In this document: positions 36,889 through 49,200 of the stretch, in pieces
Layout of the letters: each line of letters begins with the position of its first letter
Position numbering within the stretch: position 1 is the first letter of the stretch
Assembly: GCF_002149925.1 (NCBI RefSeq)
Contig: NZ_MSLT01000023.1
Span: 496,001 to 560,000, forward strand
Source of the DNA: Thioflexithrix psekupsensis
GTDB taxonomy: Bacteria > Pseudomonadota > Gammaproteobacteria > Beggiatoales > Beggiatoaceae
Reading direction: 5' to 3'
DNA length: 64,000 bases
Program-made: the position numbers and the translations under genes
The notes under the pieces: generated by a model
Seen by the model: only the letters and a program-made list of their open reading frames with translations
The model's database searches: none
Told to the model about the DNA's origin: nothing

Positions 36889-38091
36889 TTAAAGATAATG
36901 ATGCAACATGACTTCATGAATTCGTTGCGCGGCCATTTCACATTCCGCTAAAGAAGCCACTAATGCCAAACGAATATGGCGTTGACCGGGATTTACCCCG
37001 TCTTCTGTGGTACGAGACAGAAAAGAACCGGGCAAAACGGTAATATTTTGTGTTTCAAATAATTTTCTAGCAAATTCAGTATCATCTACGGGAACTTGCG
37101 GCCAAAGATAAAAGCCCGCTGGTGGTTTCGACATTGATAATACGGGCTGTAAAATCGCCAGCATCGCGTCAAATTTCGCCTGATAAGCCGCTCGATTGGC
37201 TTGTACATGGGTTTCATCAGCCCAAGCCACTGCGCTGGCTGCCTGCACCGTAGGCGACATGGCGCAGCCGTGATAAGTGCGATACAACAAAAAATCGCGC
37301 ATTATCGCCGCATCTCCCGCGACAAATCCAGAGCGCAATCCGGGCGCATTAGAGCGTTTTGATAAGCTGTGAAACACTAGGCAACGTTTAAAATCCAATC
37401 GCCCTAATTGCGCACATACTTGCAATAAACCAAGCGGTGGTTCATTATCATATAATTCCGAATAACATTCGTCAGAAGCAATAATAAAATCATATTCATC
37501 TGCTAATTGAATTAAATAAGCAAATGTTTCTGCATCCAATACCGTGCCACTGGGGTTAGCAGGGCTGCACAAATAAAGCAATTGACATTGCGCCCAAATT
37601 GCTTCGGGTACGGCTTTAAAATCGGGTTGGAAATGGGATGATGATAAGGCATTTAAATAATAAGGCTTTGCCCCTGCCAATAACGCTGCACCTTCGTAAA
37701 TTTGATAAAAGGGATTTGGCATTAACACCAAAGGGTTTTTAACTTCAGTATTAATAACCGTTTGCGCAATCGCAAAAAGAGCTTCTCGCGTGCCATTAAC
37801 CGGTAAAATATGCACATTGGGATCAATACTTTCTGCGGGTAATTGAAAGCGTTGCATTAACCAATCGGCAATATTTTTTCTTAAACTATCACTGCCTTTA
37901 GTCACAGGATATTTTCCTAAACCTGCTAATGCCTGCGTTAATGCGTGAGTTATAAAATCAGGCGTTGGATGTTGTGGTTCACCAATAGATAAATTAATAG
38001 GCGATAAAGATGATGGCGGAATTAAATCTGATTTTAAACGATTTAATTTTTCAAAAGGATAAGGGTGCAGAAATTTTAAATGTGGGTTCAT
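36889..38091 (-). CDS. dapC: Succinyldiaminopimelate transaminase
   Basis: DapC transfers an amino group to N-succinyl-2-amino-6-ketopimelate in the lysine/diaminopimelate pathway. The 400-residue protein is a class I/II PLP aminotransferase with the DapC-type opening LHPYPFEKLNRLK and INLSIGEPQHPTP, the substrate-site stretch NPFYQIYEGAALLAGA, and PLP lysine in FHSLSKRSNAPGLRSG. Length and motifs favour DapC over other aspartate aminotransferase relatives. It is located between yyaL and the sensor kinases and is not next to dapD, its common neighbour. Confidence in the exact substrate is moderate to high. Confidence 0.87.
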   Translation of the reverse strand: MNPHLKFLHPYPFEKLNRLKSDLIPPSSLSPINLSIGEPQHPTPDFITHALTQALAGLGKYPVTKGSDSLRKNIADWLMQRFQLPAESIDPNVHILPVNGTREALFAIAQTVINTEVKNPLVLMPNPFYQIYEGAALLAGAKPYYLNALSSSHFQPDFKAVPEAIWAQCQLLYLCSPANPSGTVLDAETFAYLIQLADEYDFIIASDECYSELYDNEPPLGLLQVCAQLGRLDFKRCLVFHSLSKRSNAPGLRSGFVAGDAAIMRDFLLYRTYHGCAMSPTVQAASAVAWADETHVQANRAAYQAKFDAMLAILQPVLSMSKPPAGFYLWPQVPVDDTEFARKLFETQNITVLPGSFLSRTTEDGVNPGQRHIRLALVASLAECEMAAQRIHEVMLHHYL

Positions 38092-38132
38092 TCTATATGA
38101 GAAAAATTAAAGAATAAATGAGAAAAAATGAG

Positions 38133-39236
38133 TTATTCAGGTTCAGCTTTGGGCAAAGTAAAATAAAATAAACAGCCTTGTCCTATTTCACTTTCAACTC
38201 CCGCAGCTCCTTGTAAACGTTCAGCAATGCGCTGCACAATCGACAGCCCTAAACCATGCCCTTCTTGACGATGATTTTTTAAACGGGTAAAGGGAGTGAA
38301 CAATGACTTTTGCTGTTCTTTAGACAAACCATCACCCTGATCCCGAATCCAAAAGCGAATAAAACCATCCTCTTGCATTGTCGCACCTAAAGTTAAATGC
38401 GGCGGCGTACCTCCATATTTTAAACCATTACTTAAATAATTACTCCAAATTTCTTCAATCCACGCGGGATTACCCAGTGCATTTGGCCATTTTTCTGGAA
38501 CAATAATGGTGGCTTTACTGCGATCAATTAATAAAGCCAATCGTTCTTGTACCCGAATAATAATATCGGTCATATTAACTGTTTGTAATGGCACTTGTTG
38601 TTGCCTAGATACGCCCGCTAATAATAACAACGCATCAACAATAGAAAAAGTGCGATTTACCGATTGCATGGCTAATTCTAAGTGCTTAATCGCCCGTGGT
38701 GAGGGAATTTGATCGGCTTGGCATTCCAAACTTAACAACTCCAATAATCCCGCCAAACCACTTAATGGTGTTTTTAAATCATGAGCCACCGTGTGCGCAA
38801 AAGCATCTAATTCTAAATTATTTTGTTGTAATTGCTGCTGTAATTTATAGATTTTTAAATGCGCAGTAATCCGTGCTAATACTTCCTCATGTTGAAAAGG
38901 TTTAGTGATATAATCCGCCGCGCCTAATTCAAAACCGTGCACTTTATCTACCGTATCGGTTAAAGCGGTCATAAAAATAATAGGAATATCCTGCGTTTCT
39001 GGATTTGATTTCAATTGTTCGCACACCGCAAAGCCATCCATATTCGGCATCATAACATCTAATAAAATCATATCTGGATGTCCATAATTCACCGTTTCAA
39101 TACTGCTTTTTCCATCTTGTGCAATTAGCACTCTAAAACCCGCTTGGGTTAAAAATCGATGCAGCAATAACATATTGTCGGGAGTATCATCGACAATTAA
39201 AATGGTATCTTTACCTTTGGCATTAGGTTTAATCAT
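38133..39236 (-). CDS. Receiver-histidine kinase (response regulator with kinase output)
   Basis: A 367-residue soluble protein with an N-terminal receiver domain ([14 protein letters not shown], phospho-Asp in [13 protein letters not shown], Lys in YITKPF) followed by a coiled linker, a HisKA domain with [17 protein letters not shown] and an HATPase_c domain (GDGLSKEQ and [12 protein letters not shown]). The order, receiver before kinase, suggests it is activated by phosphotransfer from another kinase and then phosphorylates a further target. Its start overlaps the stop of the eight-PAS kinase by four bases, so the two form one phosphorelay unit. No DNA-binding output is seen. Confidence 0.88.
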   Translation of the reverse strand: MIKPNAKGKDTILIVDDTPDNMLLLHRFLTQAGFRVLIAQDGKSSIETVNYGHPDMILLDVMMPNMDGFAVCEQLKSNPETQDIPIIFMTALTDTVDKVHGFELGAADYITKPFQHEEVLARITAHLKIYKLQQQLQQNNLELDAFAHTVAHDLKTPLSGLAGLLELLSLECQADQIPSPRAIKHLELAMQSVNRTFSIVDALLLLAGVSRQQQVPLQTVNMTDIIIRVQERLALLIDRSKATIIVPEKWPNALGNPAWIEEIWSNYLSNGLKYGGTPPHLTLGATMQEDGFIRFWIRDQGDGLSKEQQKSLFTPFTRLKNHRQEGHGLGLSIVQRIAERLQGAAGVESEIGQGCLFYFTLPKAEPE

Positions 39237-42200
39237 GGTTTATTCTCCTGATAATAACGCGCAATATCGCGTATTTTATTAATATCATAACCTTCTGCTA
39301 AAGCAACAATTCGATTGGCTAAAGGAATAAATTGGGTATCTATTTGCTTTAAATTAGCGGCATATTCTAAAATTCCGTCAATATCACCACTCATGGCTAA
39401 ATCATATAAATTTTCAATCTGTTTTGGTAAAAGACGTAAAGTTAAATGTTGTGTTTCTTTCAGGTAAGAATCCGCATCTGTTAATTCTTCAATCGCAGTA
39501 TTTTGATATAGCCATTGTAATTTTAAATGATGTGCTAATAAACTTAATAAATTTTCTGTGCGAAATGGTTTAGCTAAAAAATCATCGCCGCCCGCCATTT
39601 TGCTACGAATTTTATCTTGTTCAAATGCGCTGGCAGAAACTACAATAATAACAGAGCGAATGATGCCTTGTCCATTTGTTATATTTTCAGCTTCAAAATG
39701 GCGTAATTGCTGGATAGTTTCTACGCCATCCATGCCCGGCATAATTAAATCCATTAAAATCGCGTGAGGCAGCCATAATTTGGCTTTTTGCAAGGCTTCT
39801 TGCCCGCTATCAGCTTCGGAAATTTGAAAGCCTAATGGCGTGAGCATATTGGCTAAAACGGAGCGATTTTCCCAGCGATCATCAACAATTAAAATGCGCT
39901 GCCGTTCCCCCTCATAACCAATGATAACGGGATGGGGAGAATGCAAACGTTGAGGTTGTAAATTAATTTTAGCGGGTAATTTTAAACTTAATGTAAATAA
40001 ACTGCCTTTTTTCAGCTCACTTTTTACTTTTAATTCACCGCTCATCATTTTCACTAATTTTTCCGTAATGGCTAGGCCTAATCCTGTGCCTTCGGAGCGG
40101 TAATGTTCATTACCTGCTTGTTGGAAAGGGAGAAAAATGCGATTTAAATCAGCCGCCGACATGCCAATTCCCGTATCTTCCACTTCGCATAATAAGCAGC
40201 CTTCATTTAATTGATAATGCACTCTAAAAATAACATTACCTTTTTCAGTAAATTTAACCGCATTGCTAAGTAAATTAATTAAAATCTGCCGCAATCTTTT
40301 CTCATCCGCATGAAGTAAACTGGGCAAAGGAAAGCACGGTTCATAAATAAAAGTAATGCCTTTTTGTTTCGCCCGTAATTGAAAAAGATCAATAATGCTT
40401 TTTAGAAAATCTTCAAAATAAAAATCTTCAGGATTTAATTCTAAACGATTGGCTTCTATTTTGGAAATATCTAAAATATCACTAATTAATGTGAGTAAAT
40501 ATTCACCACTGCGTTGAATCACATTGAGACCTTCTTTTAATTGGGGCGATGAGTTTTTTTCTCGTTGCAACAATTGAGAATAGCCTAAAATGCCGTTTAA
40601 TGGCGTTCTTAATTCGTGACTCATATTGGCTAAAAATACGCTTTTAGCGCGATTGGCGACTTCGGCGGCTTCTTTGGCTTGTCTTAAACTAATTTCGGCT
40701 TGTTTTCTATCTAAAATATCTTCGACACTGCTCCAAATATAATAATCCCCATCTTTCTCAATCAATAACCCCGATAAACGCACAGGCACTAAATAACCTT
40801 GACGGTGAATATATTCTTTTTCATAAGGGCCATAACGCCCTGTTTTTTGCAATTGCATTAACACTTGATAATCAGTTTGATAATAGCATGGTGGGGTGAT
40901 CATATAAGTGTTGCGTTTCTGTACTAATTCCTCGCTAGAATAACCGATAATATCGCTAAAAGCAGAATTAATTTCTATAAAACAACCATCCATTCGCGTT
41001 AAGCATAAACCAATCACCGCTTCATCAATTAATAAACGACGATATTCTTCACTTTTTCTCAAGGCTGCTTCAGCTTCTCGACGCGCAGTAATATCAGAAA
41101 AAGAAATCACTGCACCATAATGTTTATGATCATTAGCGCGTAATAAAGGTTGGGTATTAACAGAAATCCATGTTAAACGCGAACAAGTTGATTTTTTAAT
41201 GCCAATAATTACATTAGATTGCGGCATTCGACTGACCAATAAATTATCAATAGAATGCGGTTCAGAAAACACAGAACCATCATTTTTAATTAAACTAAAC
41301 TCTTTGGAAGAAAAACCATTTTCTTTTAACTCATCTGCAGAAATATTTAATAAACGTTCTGCACTGGGATTTACGGTATTAATGCGACCTTTTTCATCAC
41401 ATAAAATAATGCCTTCTTGCATCGCAGTAATGACTAAACGATAATGTTCTTCACTGTCACGCAAGGCATGTTCCATTCGTTTGCGATCTGATAAATCTGT
41501 GACAAAACTTAAAATGGCTTCTACTTCTTTATCTACACTGTAAATTGCAGAAATCCATAAGCTGGCAAAAAAATAACTGCCATCTTTACGAAAATAATTT
41601 TTCTCAATTTGATAGGATTCAATTTCACCATTCACTAATTGGCTAAATTTCTGTTTTGCTTCGGGTGAATCATCAGGTAAAAATAGCGGATTATAATCAA
41701 CTTCTTTTAAATCAACTTCGAGATAACCCGTCATTTCTTGCCATTTTTGATTTACTTCTAAATAATTTCCGTGGCAATCCGTTAAACTAATACCAACAGC
41801 CGCATTATTAAAAATGGTACGAAAACGATTCTCACTGCTACGCAGGGCTTCTTCTGCCAAATGGCGGTCGGTAATGTCTAAACCCGTGGCGACCACAAAT
41901 TTAGTTTTCCCATCAGGCTGTAAAATAATGGTGTTATTCCACTCAAATAAACGCCGTGTACCGTCGCGCATTATCCAGTAAGTTTGAGAATTTGAGGAAA
42001 TACCGTCTTCAATTAAATTATGGAATAAATTAATGACCATATTTAAGTCTTCTTCAGGAATAAATAAATCCCAAAAAAAACGTAAACGGATTTCTTTAAA
42101 TTCATAACCTGTTATCGTTTCTGCATAACGATTAAATCGCTCAATTCTTCCCCAATTATCCAATACTAAAACCAACATCCCTGCAATATTTAAAACCGTA

Positions 42201-44131
42201 TTAATAAAATCACGTTCTTCTCTCAGTTTCTCTTCAATTTTTAGATGCGCACTAATGTCTAATAAACTCACTGGAATGCGTTTAAATCCTTCATCTGTTC
42301 TTGGAATAGGCATGGATAAAATAACAGGGACATGATTGCCTGTTAAACTGCGTTGTAACGTTTCTGTTTGGACAAATTGCTTTCCTTCCCAAATCGCACA
42401 AAGTACGTCAATAAATCCTTCTTCAGCCGCGGGTAAGAAAAAGCGATCATTAGGCAGCATTAATTCGCCCCGTACTTTATTTAATTCTATTAATTGTTCT
42501 AATTGCAAGCCTTCGGCTAAATAATTATCTAAATAGTGATAAATATTTTGTAAACTATTGGGTATACCTAATAGTTTAATGGCCGTTTTATTAATGTCGC
42601 TTGTTTTTACCAATGAAAATAATTCTTTTACTATTTCTGAGTGTTTACTCAGATGATGTCGTAAGTTTTTTAAACCGCTGTCGCGCAGTTCTTTTAGCTT
42701 TTGATGAATGATAGAAAAATCTTGTTCAAGAATAGCCACACTCACGCTATTAAAAATGGCTTCATAACGTTGTTTGCTGTCTAATAAGGCAATTTCAAAA
42801 CGATGGCGTTCCGTAATGTCTCTGGCAATGCCAAATACGGCTTCTAACCCGTTCCAACGGCCTTTTTTCACTTTTAATTCGATGGGAATTTGCTGTGGCT
42901 TTTGTTTTTGTTTTAACAATAAATGGCTGACTTGAATTTGCCCTTCTAACATGCTTAGAATTTCAACTTCTGCTTTTAATTTATCTGTCTCTATAAATAA
43001 TTCAATCAGATTTTTATTCATTAATTCATCTAAAGCATATCCTAAATTTTCTGTCATAGAAGGATTGGCATAGAGAATAGTGCCTTGCAAGTCGGTAATG
43101 AAAATGAAATCTTCTAAAGTATTAAATAATGTTTGCAGATTTTCTTGGCTAATTCTCACCGCTTCCTCAGCTTTTTTCTGCTCGGTAATGTCATGGCCGA
43201 CGGCTTGAATTTCTAATAACTGATTATTGTCATCTAAAATGGGTTGTTCTGACCAACGAAACCACCGCCATTGACTTTGTGCCGATAACCAACGCTCCTC
43301 GTGAAGCATTGTTTGAGCGTGTCGCCGCATGGTTTCTAAACGACGTTGGAAATTAATGCGATTTTCTTTGGCAATAAAGCGCGTCAAATGACTGCCTTCT
43401 AATTGCTGGCGTAATTGTCCAAAAAAATGAATGCAGGCTTGATTCACAAACGTTAAAATACCATTGGCATCATAACGGTAAATAAGTTCACTTTGTTGAT
43501 TGACAATGGCTTGATAACGTTCTTGTGCGCGATGGGCTAATTCTTCAGCAAATTTTCGGCGAGAAATATCAATAATAATCACTCGCCATTCTTTTAATTC
43601 GCTTTCATCGTGCGAATCATGTACGGGACTGCTTTGCAATTCGGCATAAAAGAAATCGGCATAACGGCGTTTTATTTGCAATTCGCAATGATCACTGGGC
43701 GTTTTGTTTTCTAATAAACGATGGTGGTAATTTTGAAAATAATTATAGGCATGACGATGAATGAATTGATAAAACGAACTTTTTAGTAAATTCGTGCGGC
43801 TATCGCCTAATAATTCTGCGCCTGTTAAATTAATTTGGGTGATATTAAATTGAGGGTCTAAAGTTAAATAACCCACAGGCGCAAAATCGTATAAATCAGA
43901 ATAACGCTGATAGGCTTCTTCTAAAGCACGTTGGGTGCGTAATAACTCTTCATTCTGCATTTCTAATTCAATTTGATGCACCTGCAATTCATGGATCAAA
44001 TGATCCTTATCCGCTTCCATCGTTGGAGCGGTTAATTCGGTGTCATAATGTTGTTCTAATTTCGCTTCAGCATGTTGGCGTAAGCGAGATAATTTGGCAT
44101 CAGCAGGCGTATCCATGCGCAGATTTTCCAA
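39233..44131 (-). CDS. Eight-PAS hybrid sensor histidine kinase
   Basis: A 1632-residue soluble kinase. A coiled coil (about 10-75) is followed by eight consecutive PAS or PAS-like domains to about residue 1110; the fourth is an atypical, longer one with a helical insert ([19 protein letters not shown]). Next comes a HisKA domain with [19 protein letters not shown], an HATPase_c domain ([30 protein letters not shown]), and one canonical receiver ([13 protein letters not shown] and FLAKPFR). No membrane segment is present, so it senses something in the cytosol, such as redox state, oxygen or a ligand. A shorter start five codons later is possible. Confidence 0.88.
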   Translation of the reverse strand: MENLRMDTPADAKLSRLRQHAEAKLEQHYDTELTAPTMEADKDHLIHELQVHQIELEMQNEELLRTQRALEEAYQRYSDLYDFAPVGYLTLDPQFNITQINLTGAELLGDSRTNLLKSSFYQFIHRHAYNYFQNYHHRLLENKTPSDHCELQIKRRYADFFYAELQSSPVHDSHDESELKEWRVIIIDISRRKFAEELAHRAQERYQAIVNQQSELIYRYDANGILTFVNQACIHFFGQLRQQLEGSHLTRFIAKENRINFQRRLETMRRHAQTMLHEERWLSAQSQWRWFRWSEQPILDDNNQLLEIQAVGHDITEQKKAEEAVRISQENLQTLFNTLEDFIFITDLQGTILYANPSMTENLGYALDELMNKNLIELFIETDKLKAEVEILSMLEGQIQVSHLLLKQKQKPQQIPIELKVKKGRWNGLEAVFGIARDITERHRFEIALLDSKQRYEAIFNSVSVAILEQDFSIIHQKLKELRDSGLKNLRHHLSKHSEIVKELFSLVKTSDINKTAIKLLGIPNSLQNIYHYLDNYLAEGLQLEQLIELNKVRGELMLPNDRFFLPAAEEGFIDVLCAIWEGKQFVQTETLQRSLTGNHVPVILSMPIPRTDEGFKRIPVSLLDISAHLKIEEKLREERDFINTVLNIAGMLVLVLDNWGRIERFNRYAETITGYEFKEIRLRFFWDLFIPEEDLNMVINLFHNLIEDGISSNSQTYWIMRDGTRRLFEWNNTIILQPDGKTKFVVATGLDITDRHLAEEALRSSENRFRTIFNNAAVGISLTDCHGNYLEVNQKWQEMTGYLEVDLKEVDYNPLFLPDDSPEAKQKFSQLVNGEIESYQIEKNYFRKDGSYFFASLWISAIYSVDKEVEAILSFVTDLSDRKRMEHALRDSEEHYRLVITAMQEGIILCDEKGRINTVNPSAERLLNISADELKENGFSSKEFSLIKNDGSVFSEPHSIDNLLVSRMPQSNVIIGIKKSTCSRLTWISVNTQPLLRANDHKHYGAVISFSDITARREAEAALRKSEEYRRLLIDEAVIGLCLTRMDGCFIEINSAFSDIIGYSSEELVQKRNTYMITPPCYYQTDYQVLMQLQKTGRYGPYEKEYIHRQGYLVPVRLSGLLIEKDGDYYIWSSVEDILDRKQAEISLRQAKEAAEVANRAKSVFLANMSHELRTPLNGILGYSQLLQREKNSSPQLKEGLNVIQRSGEYLLTLISDILDISKIEANRLELNPEDFYFEDFLKSIIDLFQLRAKQKGITFIYEPCFPLPSLLHADEKRLRQILINLLSNAVKFTEKGNVIFRVHYQLNEGCLLCEVEDTGIGMSAADLNRIFLPFQQAGNEHYRSEGTGLGLAITEKLVKMMSGELKVKSELKKGSLFTLSLKLPAKINLQPQRLHSPHPVIIGYEGERQRILIVDDRWENRSVLANMLTPLGFQISEADSGQEALQKAKLWLPHAILMDLIMPGMDGVETIQQLRHFEAENITNGQGIIRSVIIVVSASAFEQDKIRSKMAGGDDFLAKPFRTENLLSLLAHHLKLQWLYQNTAIEELTDADSYLKETQHLTLRLLPKQIENLYDLAMSGDIDGILEYAANLKQIDTQFIPLANRIVALAEGYDINKIRDIARYYQENKP

Positions 44132-44197
44132 ATGAATAAAATGTAGAATGGCTAGAGAGTATCGATTGGGTTAAATAGTATAAATTAAACGCGCAAT

Positions 44198-44899
44198 TTA
44201 TTCATCTAATGCACCCAATTGATTCAGTTGTTTTTTGTGTAATGGCCAGTCTGGCATCACTCGATTTAATAGATCGTAAAAAGCAGGACTGTGATTAAAC
44301 TCAATTAAATGACAAAGCTCGTGCATAATGACATAGTCAATACAAGCAATTGGCGTTTTAATTAATGCTGCATTTAATAGAATTTTTCCTTTTTGTGAAC
44401 AACTGCCCCATCGCCGTTTCATCCAACGCACTGACATGTCGGGTAATGGCACGGCTAAAATCGCAGCTTGTTGATGGCAAATGGCAAGGCGTTGGGAAAA
44501 ATAAAATTGTGCTTGTTCTTTATACCATTGTTTTAATTGCTTTTTGATGCGTGTACTGTCGTATAAACCGCGATAATAAAGCCGTAATTGGTTATTTTCC
44601 ATCATCACTTGTTCGCGCTTGCTTTGTTCTAAAGTAATGGGGTATTGTTGCCCTAAAAACAGGTGCATTTCTCCGCTAATGTATTGAGGTTGATGTAACA
44701 TACGAGATCGTTGCGCAAAACCGTCTTGCTTGCGTTTAATCCATTCGGCTTTTTGTTGTACAATATCAGCGATCACCCCTTTAGAAAGACCTAATGGGGC
44801 TTTAACTAAAACAGTTAAATCAGGATAAACACTAATTGCTAACGTTTTTCGATTTGAGTATTTAACTTGATAGTGCAATGCGTGATGATGGTGCGACAT
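44198..44899 (-). CDS. YgjP-like (M48/SprT-type) zinc metallopeptidase
   Basis: A 233-residue cytosolic protein of the YgjP/DUF45 family. The zinc site HELCH is at 193-197 with a likely third ligand at His203 in EFNHSPAFYDLL. The family segment RWMKRRWGSCSQKGKILLNAALI precedes it. The N-terminus is unusually histidine-rich (MSHHHHALHY) and could bind metal. These proteins resemble SprT-type peptidases; substrates are unknown, though some are linked to toxin-antitoxin or restriction loci. None of those genes is adjacent here. Upstream is a 203-base gap before trpD. Confidence 0.85.
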   Translation of the reverse strand: MSHHHHALHYQVKYSNRKTLAISVYPDLTVLVKAPLGLSKGVIADIVQQKAEWIKRKQDGFAQRSRMLHQPQYISGEMHLFLGQQYPITLEQSKREQVMMENNQLRLYYRGLYDSTRIKKQLKQWYKEQAQFYFSQRLAICHQQAAILAVPLPDMSVRWMKRRWGSCSQKGKILLNAALIKTPIACIDYVIMHELCHLIEFNHSPAFYDLLNRVMPDWPLHKKQLNQLGALDE

Positions 44900-44968
44900 A
44901 GGAATCGGTCAGTATTAAAATCAATAGGAACGTTAAAATATCTTAATTTCCATATTATCAGTCTGTGT

Positions 44969-45081
44969 TTTTAAGCGTTTTTTAATGGGTGCGCTTAAAA
45001 GTGGGTTGAATCATGAGCCAGTTCAAGCCCAATTTTAATAACAAATTGGCTGCAATAGCCCGCATTTTTTTCATTTTTTAA
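44969..45081 (+). promoter_or_regulatory. Hairpin-rich leader ahead of trpD
   Basis: The leader contains a perfect 9-bp stem TTTTAAGCG/CGCTTAAAA (44969-45000), a bulged stem GGGTTGAA/TTCAAGCCC (about 45003-45030) and a small GGCT/AGCC stem followed by CGCATTTTTTT. A 22-codon frame starts within it at 45013 but has no Trp codon. It might be an attenuator or only a weak terminator ladder. Confidence 0.3.
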
Positions 45082-45102
45082 GAAAATAGAGGAGGTGTCA
45101 AT

Positions 45103-46119
45103 ATGGAAATGAAACAAGCCTTGCAACGGGTGGTCAATCGAGCGCATTTAACTCGTCATGAAATGAGCGAAATCATGCGCTTAATGATGACAGGAGAAGC
45201 CACTTCCGCGCAAATTGCAGGCATGTTGATTGCGTTGCGTATGAAAGGGGAAACGGTAGAGGAAATAACGGGCGCGGCAATGGTGATGCGAGAATTGGCC
45301 ACGCCTGTGGTTGTTTCTACAACTGATTTAGTTGATATAGTGGGGACGGGGGGTGATGAGATGAATACCTTCAATGTCTCCACCACCAGTGCCTTAGTCG
45401 CGGCCGCGGCGGGGGCAAAAGTGGCTAAACATGGCAATCGTTCTGTATCCAGTCGCAGTGGCAGTGCGGATGTGTTGGAGGCGTTGGGGGTGAAATTGTC
45501 TTTGTCGCCTGCCCAAGTGGCGGCTTGTGTGGAAACGGTGGGCATTGGTTTTATGTTTGCGCCTCAACATCATAGCGCAATGAAGTACGCCATGCCAGCG
45601 CGTAAAGAGATGGGGGTAAGAACTTTATTTAATCTACTGGGTCCGTTGACGAATCCCGCAGGTGCAACGCATCAATTGTTGGGAGTGTTCAGTGCGACGT
45701 GGTTATCGGCGATGGCTGAGGTGTTGCGTGAGCTGGGTAGTGTGCATGTTTTAGTGGTACATTCTGATGAGGGTTTGGATGAAATCAGCATTTGTTCGGA
45801 TACAAAAGTCGCTGAATTATCGCAAGGAACGGTACGCAATTATTGCATAACTCCTGAAGATTTTGGCTTAAAACGCGCTCAATTGTCTGAAATCCAAGTG
45901 AATTCTGTAGAGGAAAGTGTGGCAATGGTACATCAGGTATTAGCCAATACGGATGGTGCGGCACGTGATATTGTTTTACTTAACGCGGGAGCAGCCATAT
46001 ACGCGGCTGATCTCGCTGATTCTTTGGCACAAGGGATTGATTTAGCAAGAAATACTTTAGCCAGCGGCGCAGCCAAAGCAACCTTGGATCGTTTGGTGAA
46101 TTTTACACAAACCATTTAG
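45103..46119 (+). CDS. trpD: Anthranilate phosphoribosyltransferase
   Basis: TrpD transfers phosphoribosyl to anthranilate in tryptophan synthesis. The 338-residue enzyme shows the PRPP-binding motif DIVGTGGDEMNTFNVST, KHGNRSVSSRSGSADVLEALG and the later MKYAMPARKEMGVRTLFNLLGPLTNP stretch, all diagnostic. Length is standard. It has an AGGAGGTG ribosome site. Other trp genes (trpC, trpG, trpE) are not adjacent, so trpD is separated here from its pathway partners; a hairpin and dnaE follow. Identification is secure. Confidence 0.95.
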   Translation: MEMKQALQRVVNRAHLTRHEMSEIMRLMMTGEATSAQIAGMLIALRMKGETVEEITGAAMVMRELATPVVVSTTDLVDIVGTGGDEMNTFNVSTTSALVAAAAGAKVAKHGNRSVSSRSGSADVLEALGVKLSLSPAQVAACVETVGIGFMFAPQHHSAMKYAMPARKEMGVRTLFNLLGPLTNPAGATHQLLGVFSATWLSAMAEVLRELGSVHVLVVHSDEGLDEISICSDTKVAELSQGTVRNYCITPEDFGLKRAQLSEIQVNSVEESVAMVHQVLANTDGAARDIVLLNAGAAIYAADLADSLAQGIDLARNTLASGAAKATLDRLVNFTQTI

Positions 46120-46143
46120 GATCGGTAAAATTTGTCAATCAGC

Positions 46144-46210
46144 TTGTTTGGGTTTGAATAGGTGGAAAATAGGAAAAATGCTTATTTTTTCTCTTTTCAA
46201 ATTCAAACAA
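46144..46210 (+). terminator. Long hairpin between trpD and dnaE
   Basis: Arms TTGTTTGGGTTTGAA and TTCAAATTCAAACAA pair at 13 of 15 positions with a 37-base loop, followed by a T-rich run. It probably ends trpD transcription, with dnaE starting 24 bases after it. Confidence 0.55.
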
Positions 46211-46234
46211 TTATTATTTTATTAGGAATTTATT

Positions 46235-49200
46235 ATGCCTCGTTTTATTCATCTTCATTGTCACAGTGAATATTCTTTAATTGACAGTTTAATTCCAGTT
46301 AAATCATTAGTAAAAACGGTGAAAGCGCAAGGAATGCCAGCTTGTGCCATTACGGATCATCATAATTTATTTGGTTTAGTTAAATTTTATCAAGCGGCTT
46401 ATGCGGCGGGAATTAAACCGATTATTGGGGTGGATATGTGGCTGTGGCAACAAGATGCGCCCCCGACGCAATTAATTTTATTATGTCAAAATGAAATAGG
46501 CTATCGTCATTTGACGCGATTGGTGTCATTAAGTTATATGCAAGGACAGCATAAAGGACGGCCTTATTTATATCGAGAATGGTTAGAAGCATCTACAGAA
46601 GGATTAATTGTTTTAATTGCAGGTCGAAATAGCGATTTAGGTATGGCGTTATTGCGTGATAATAGAGAGCAAGCCGAGCAATATTGGCGTGAATATCAGC
46701 GTTTATTTCCGCAGCGGGCGTATTTATGTTTAACGCGCACGGGGCGAATGGATGAGGAGGTGTATATTCACGCTGCGGTGGCGTTTGCGGGGCTTTATGG
46801 CGTGCCTGTGGTGGCGACCAATGAGGTGTGTTTTTTAACCCCAGACGATGTTGACGCGCATGAAGTGCGGGTGTGCATTCATGGGGGGTATGTGTTGGCC
46901 GATCCCAATCGCCCGCGTCTTTACAGTGAACAGCAATATTTGCGCACGCCCGAAGAAATGGCCGAATTATTCGCCGATATTCCCGAAGCTTTAGAAAATA
47001 CTTGGCATATTGCACAGCGTTGTAATTTAACCCTGACATTAGGGAAAAATTATCTGCCTAATTTCCCTATTCCTCATGGAAAAAGTGCTGATGATTATTT
47101 CCGTGAACAATGCCGTGTGGGATTAGAAGAGCGTTTGCTTGTTTTATCCCATACGCAACAAGCTGACTTTACGCCACAACGACGCATTTATGAAGACCGT
47201 TTAGAATTAGAAATGAATGTGATTATTCAAATGGGCTTTGCGGGTTACTTTTTAATTGTGGCGGATTTTATTCAATGGGCAAAAGATCATCAAATTCCTG
47301 TCGGGCCAGGACGGGGTTCGGGTGCGGGATCATTGGTGGCTTATGCGTTAAAAATTACGGATTTAGACCCGATTCCTTATGATTTACTCTTTGAACGTTT
47401 CTTAAATCCAGAGCGGGTCTCCATGCCTGACTTTGACGTGGATTTTTGTATGGAACGCCGCGACGAAGTGATTGATTATGTGGCAGAACGTTATGGGCGT
47501 GATAAGGTTTCACAAATTATTACTTATGGCTCAATGGCCGCTAAAGCGGTGATTCGAGATGTTGGCCGCGTGCTAGATCATCCTTATGGTTTTGTGGATA
47601 AATTAGCCAAATTAATTCCTATGGAATTAGGCATTACTTTAGAAAAAGCATTAGACAGTGAAGAAGCCCTGCGTTCGCGTTATGAACAAGAGGAAGAAGT
47701 GCGCGAATTAATCGACATGGCGCGAAAATTAGAAGGCTTAACCCGTAATGTCGGCAAACATGCGGGAGGTGTGGTCATTGCGCCTTCGGTTTTAACGGAT
47801 TTTAGCCCACTTTATTGCGAAGAAGATGGCAGTAATTTGGTCACGCAATTCGATAAAGGTGATGTGGAAAGTGTGGGTTTAGTTAAATTTGACTTTTTAG
47901 GTTTACGCACCCTGACCATTATTCGCTGGGCATTAGACAGTATTAATCATTTTCTGGAGCAGCCATTAGATATTAATTTATTGCCACTGGATGATCCTGC
48001 GACTTATGATTTATTTCAAAAAGCGCAAACTACGGCCGTTTTCCAATTAGAATCACGCGGCATGAAAGAGCTATTAAAAAAGCTAAAGCCGACTTGTTTT
48101 GAAGATATTATTGCCTTATTGGCTTTGTACCGTCCAGGGCCGATTGAATCAGGTATGGTGGATGATTTTATTAACCGTAAAAATGATCCCAATGTACAGT
48201 TTGATTATTTGCATCCTGAATTAAATAGCAATCGGGATTTGGTCGCGGTATTAAAACCGACTTATGGTGTGATTGCTTATCAAGAACAAGTGATGCAAAT
48301 TGCGCAGGTTTTAGCGGGTTATAGTTTGGGTGGTGCGGATTTATTGCGGCGGGCAATGGGCAAGAAAAAACCCGAAGAAATGGCTAAACAACGCTCTGGT
48401 TTTGTCGATGGCGCGGTGAGTCGGGGAGTCAGAGCAGAAGTTGCTGCTTATGTCTTTGATTTGGTGGAAAAATTTGCGGGTTATGGCTTTAATAAATCGC
48501 ACTCTGCGGCTTATGCCTTAGTGTCGTACCAAACAGCGTGGTTAAAAGCCCATTATCCTGCTGCTTTTATGGCGGCGGTATTGTCTTCTGATATGGACAA
48601 TACGGATAAAGTGGTGAATTTAATTGATGAATGTCGCCAAATGAATTTAAAAGTTTTACCACCTGATGTGAACACCAGTCATTATCGTTTTACGGTAAGC
48701 GATGATTTAAATAGCAGCATTCGCTACGGTTTAGGCGCGATTAAAGGCGCGGGCGAAGCGGCTATTATGGGCATTATTAGTGAGCGAGAAAATAACGGCA
48801 TTTATACGGATTTATTTGAATTTTGTCGCCGCATTGATTTACGCCGTGCTAATCGACGAGTATTAGAAGGTTTAATTAAAGCGGGCGCATTGGATCAATT
48901 AGGCCCTGAACGGGGCGTGATGATGGCTTCTTTAGAAACGGCCATTAAATTGGCGGAAAAGCACAGTTTAGATCGAGATGCAGGGCAAAATAATTTATTC
49001 GGTGGATTAAGCGCGCCTATAGAAGCAGTGCAAGAAGATAAAACGCCCTTTATTGTCGGTGGTAAATGGAGCGAAAAAGAACGCTTAAATGGCGAAAAAG
49101 AAAGTTTAGGATTATATTTAACGGGACATCCTATTAATCAGTATTTAGGCGAGTTAGAAAAACTTGCGCCGATTCGTTTAAAAAATCTCCGTCCCACTGA

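Noticed and set aside
44985-45081. Short frames upstream of trpD as a tryptophan leader peptide
   Set aside because: Neither frame contains a Trp codon, so classic attenuation by translation is not supported.
45156-45545. Minus-strand open frame inside trpD
   Set aside because: It lies entirely in a well supported gene and its translation matches nothing recognisable.
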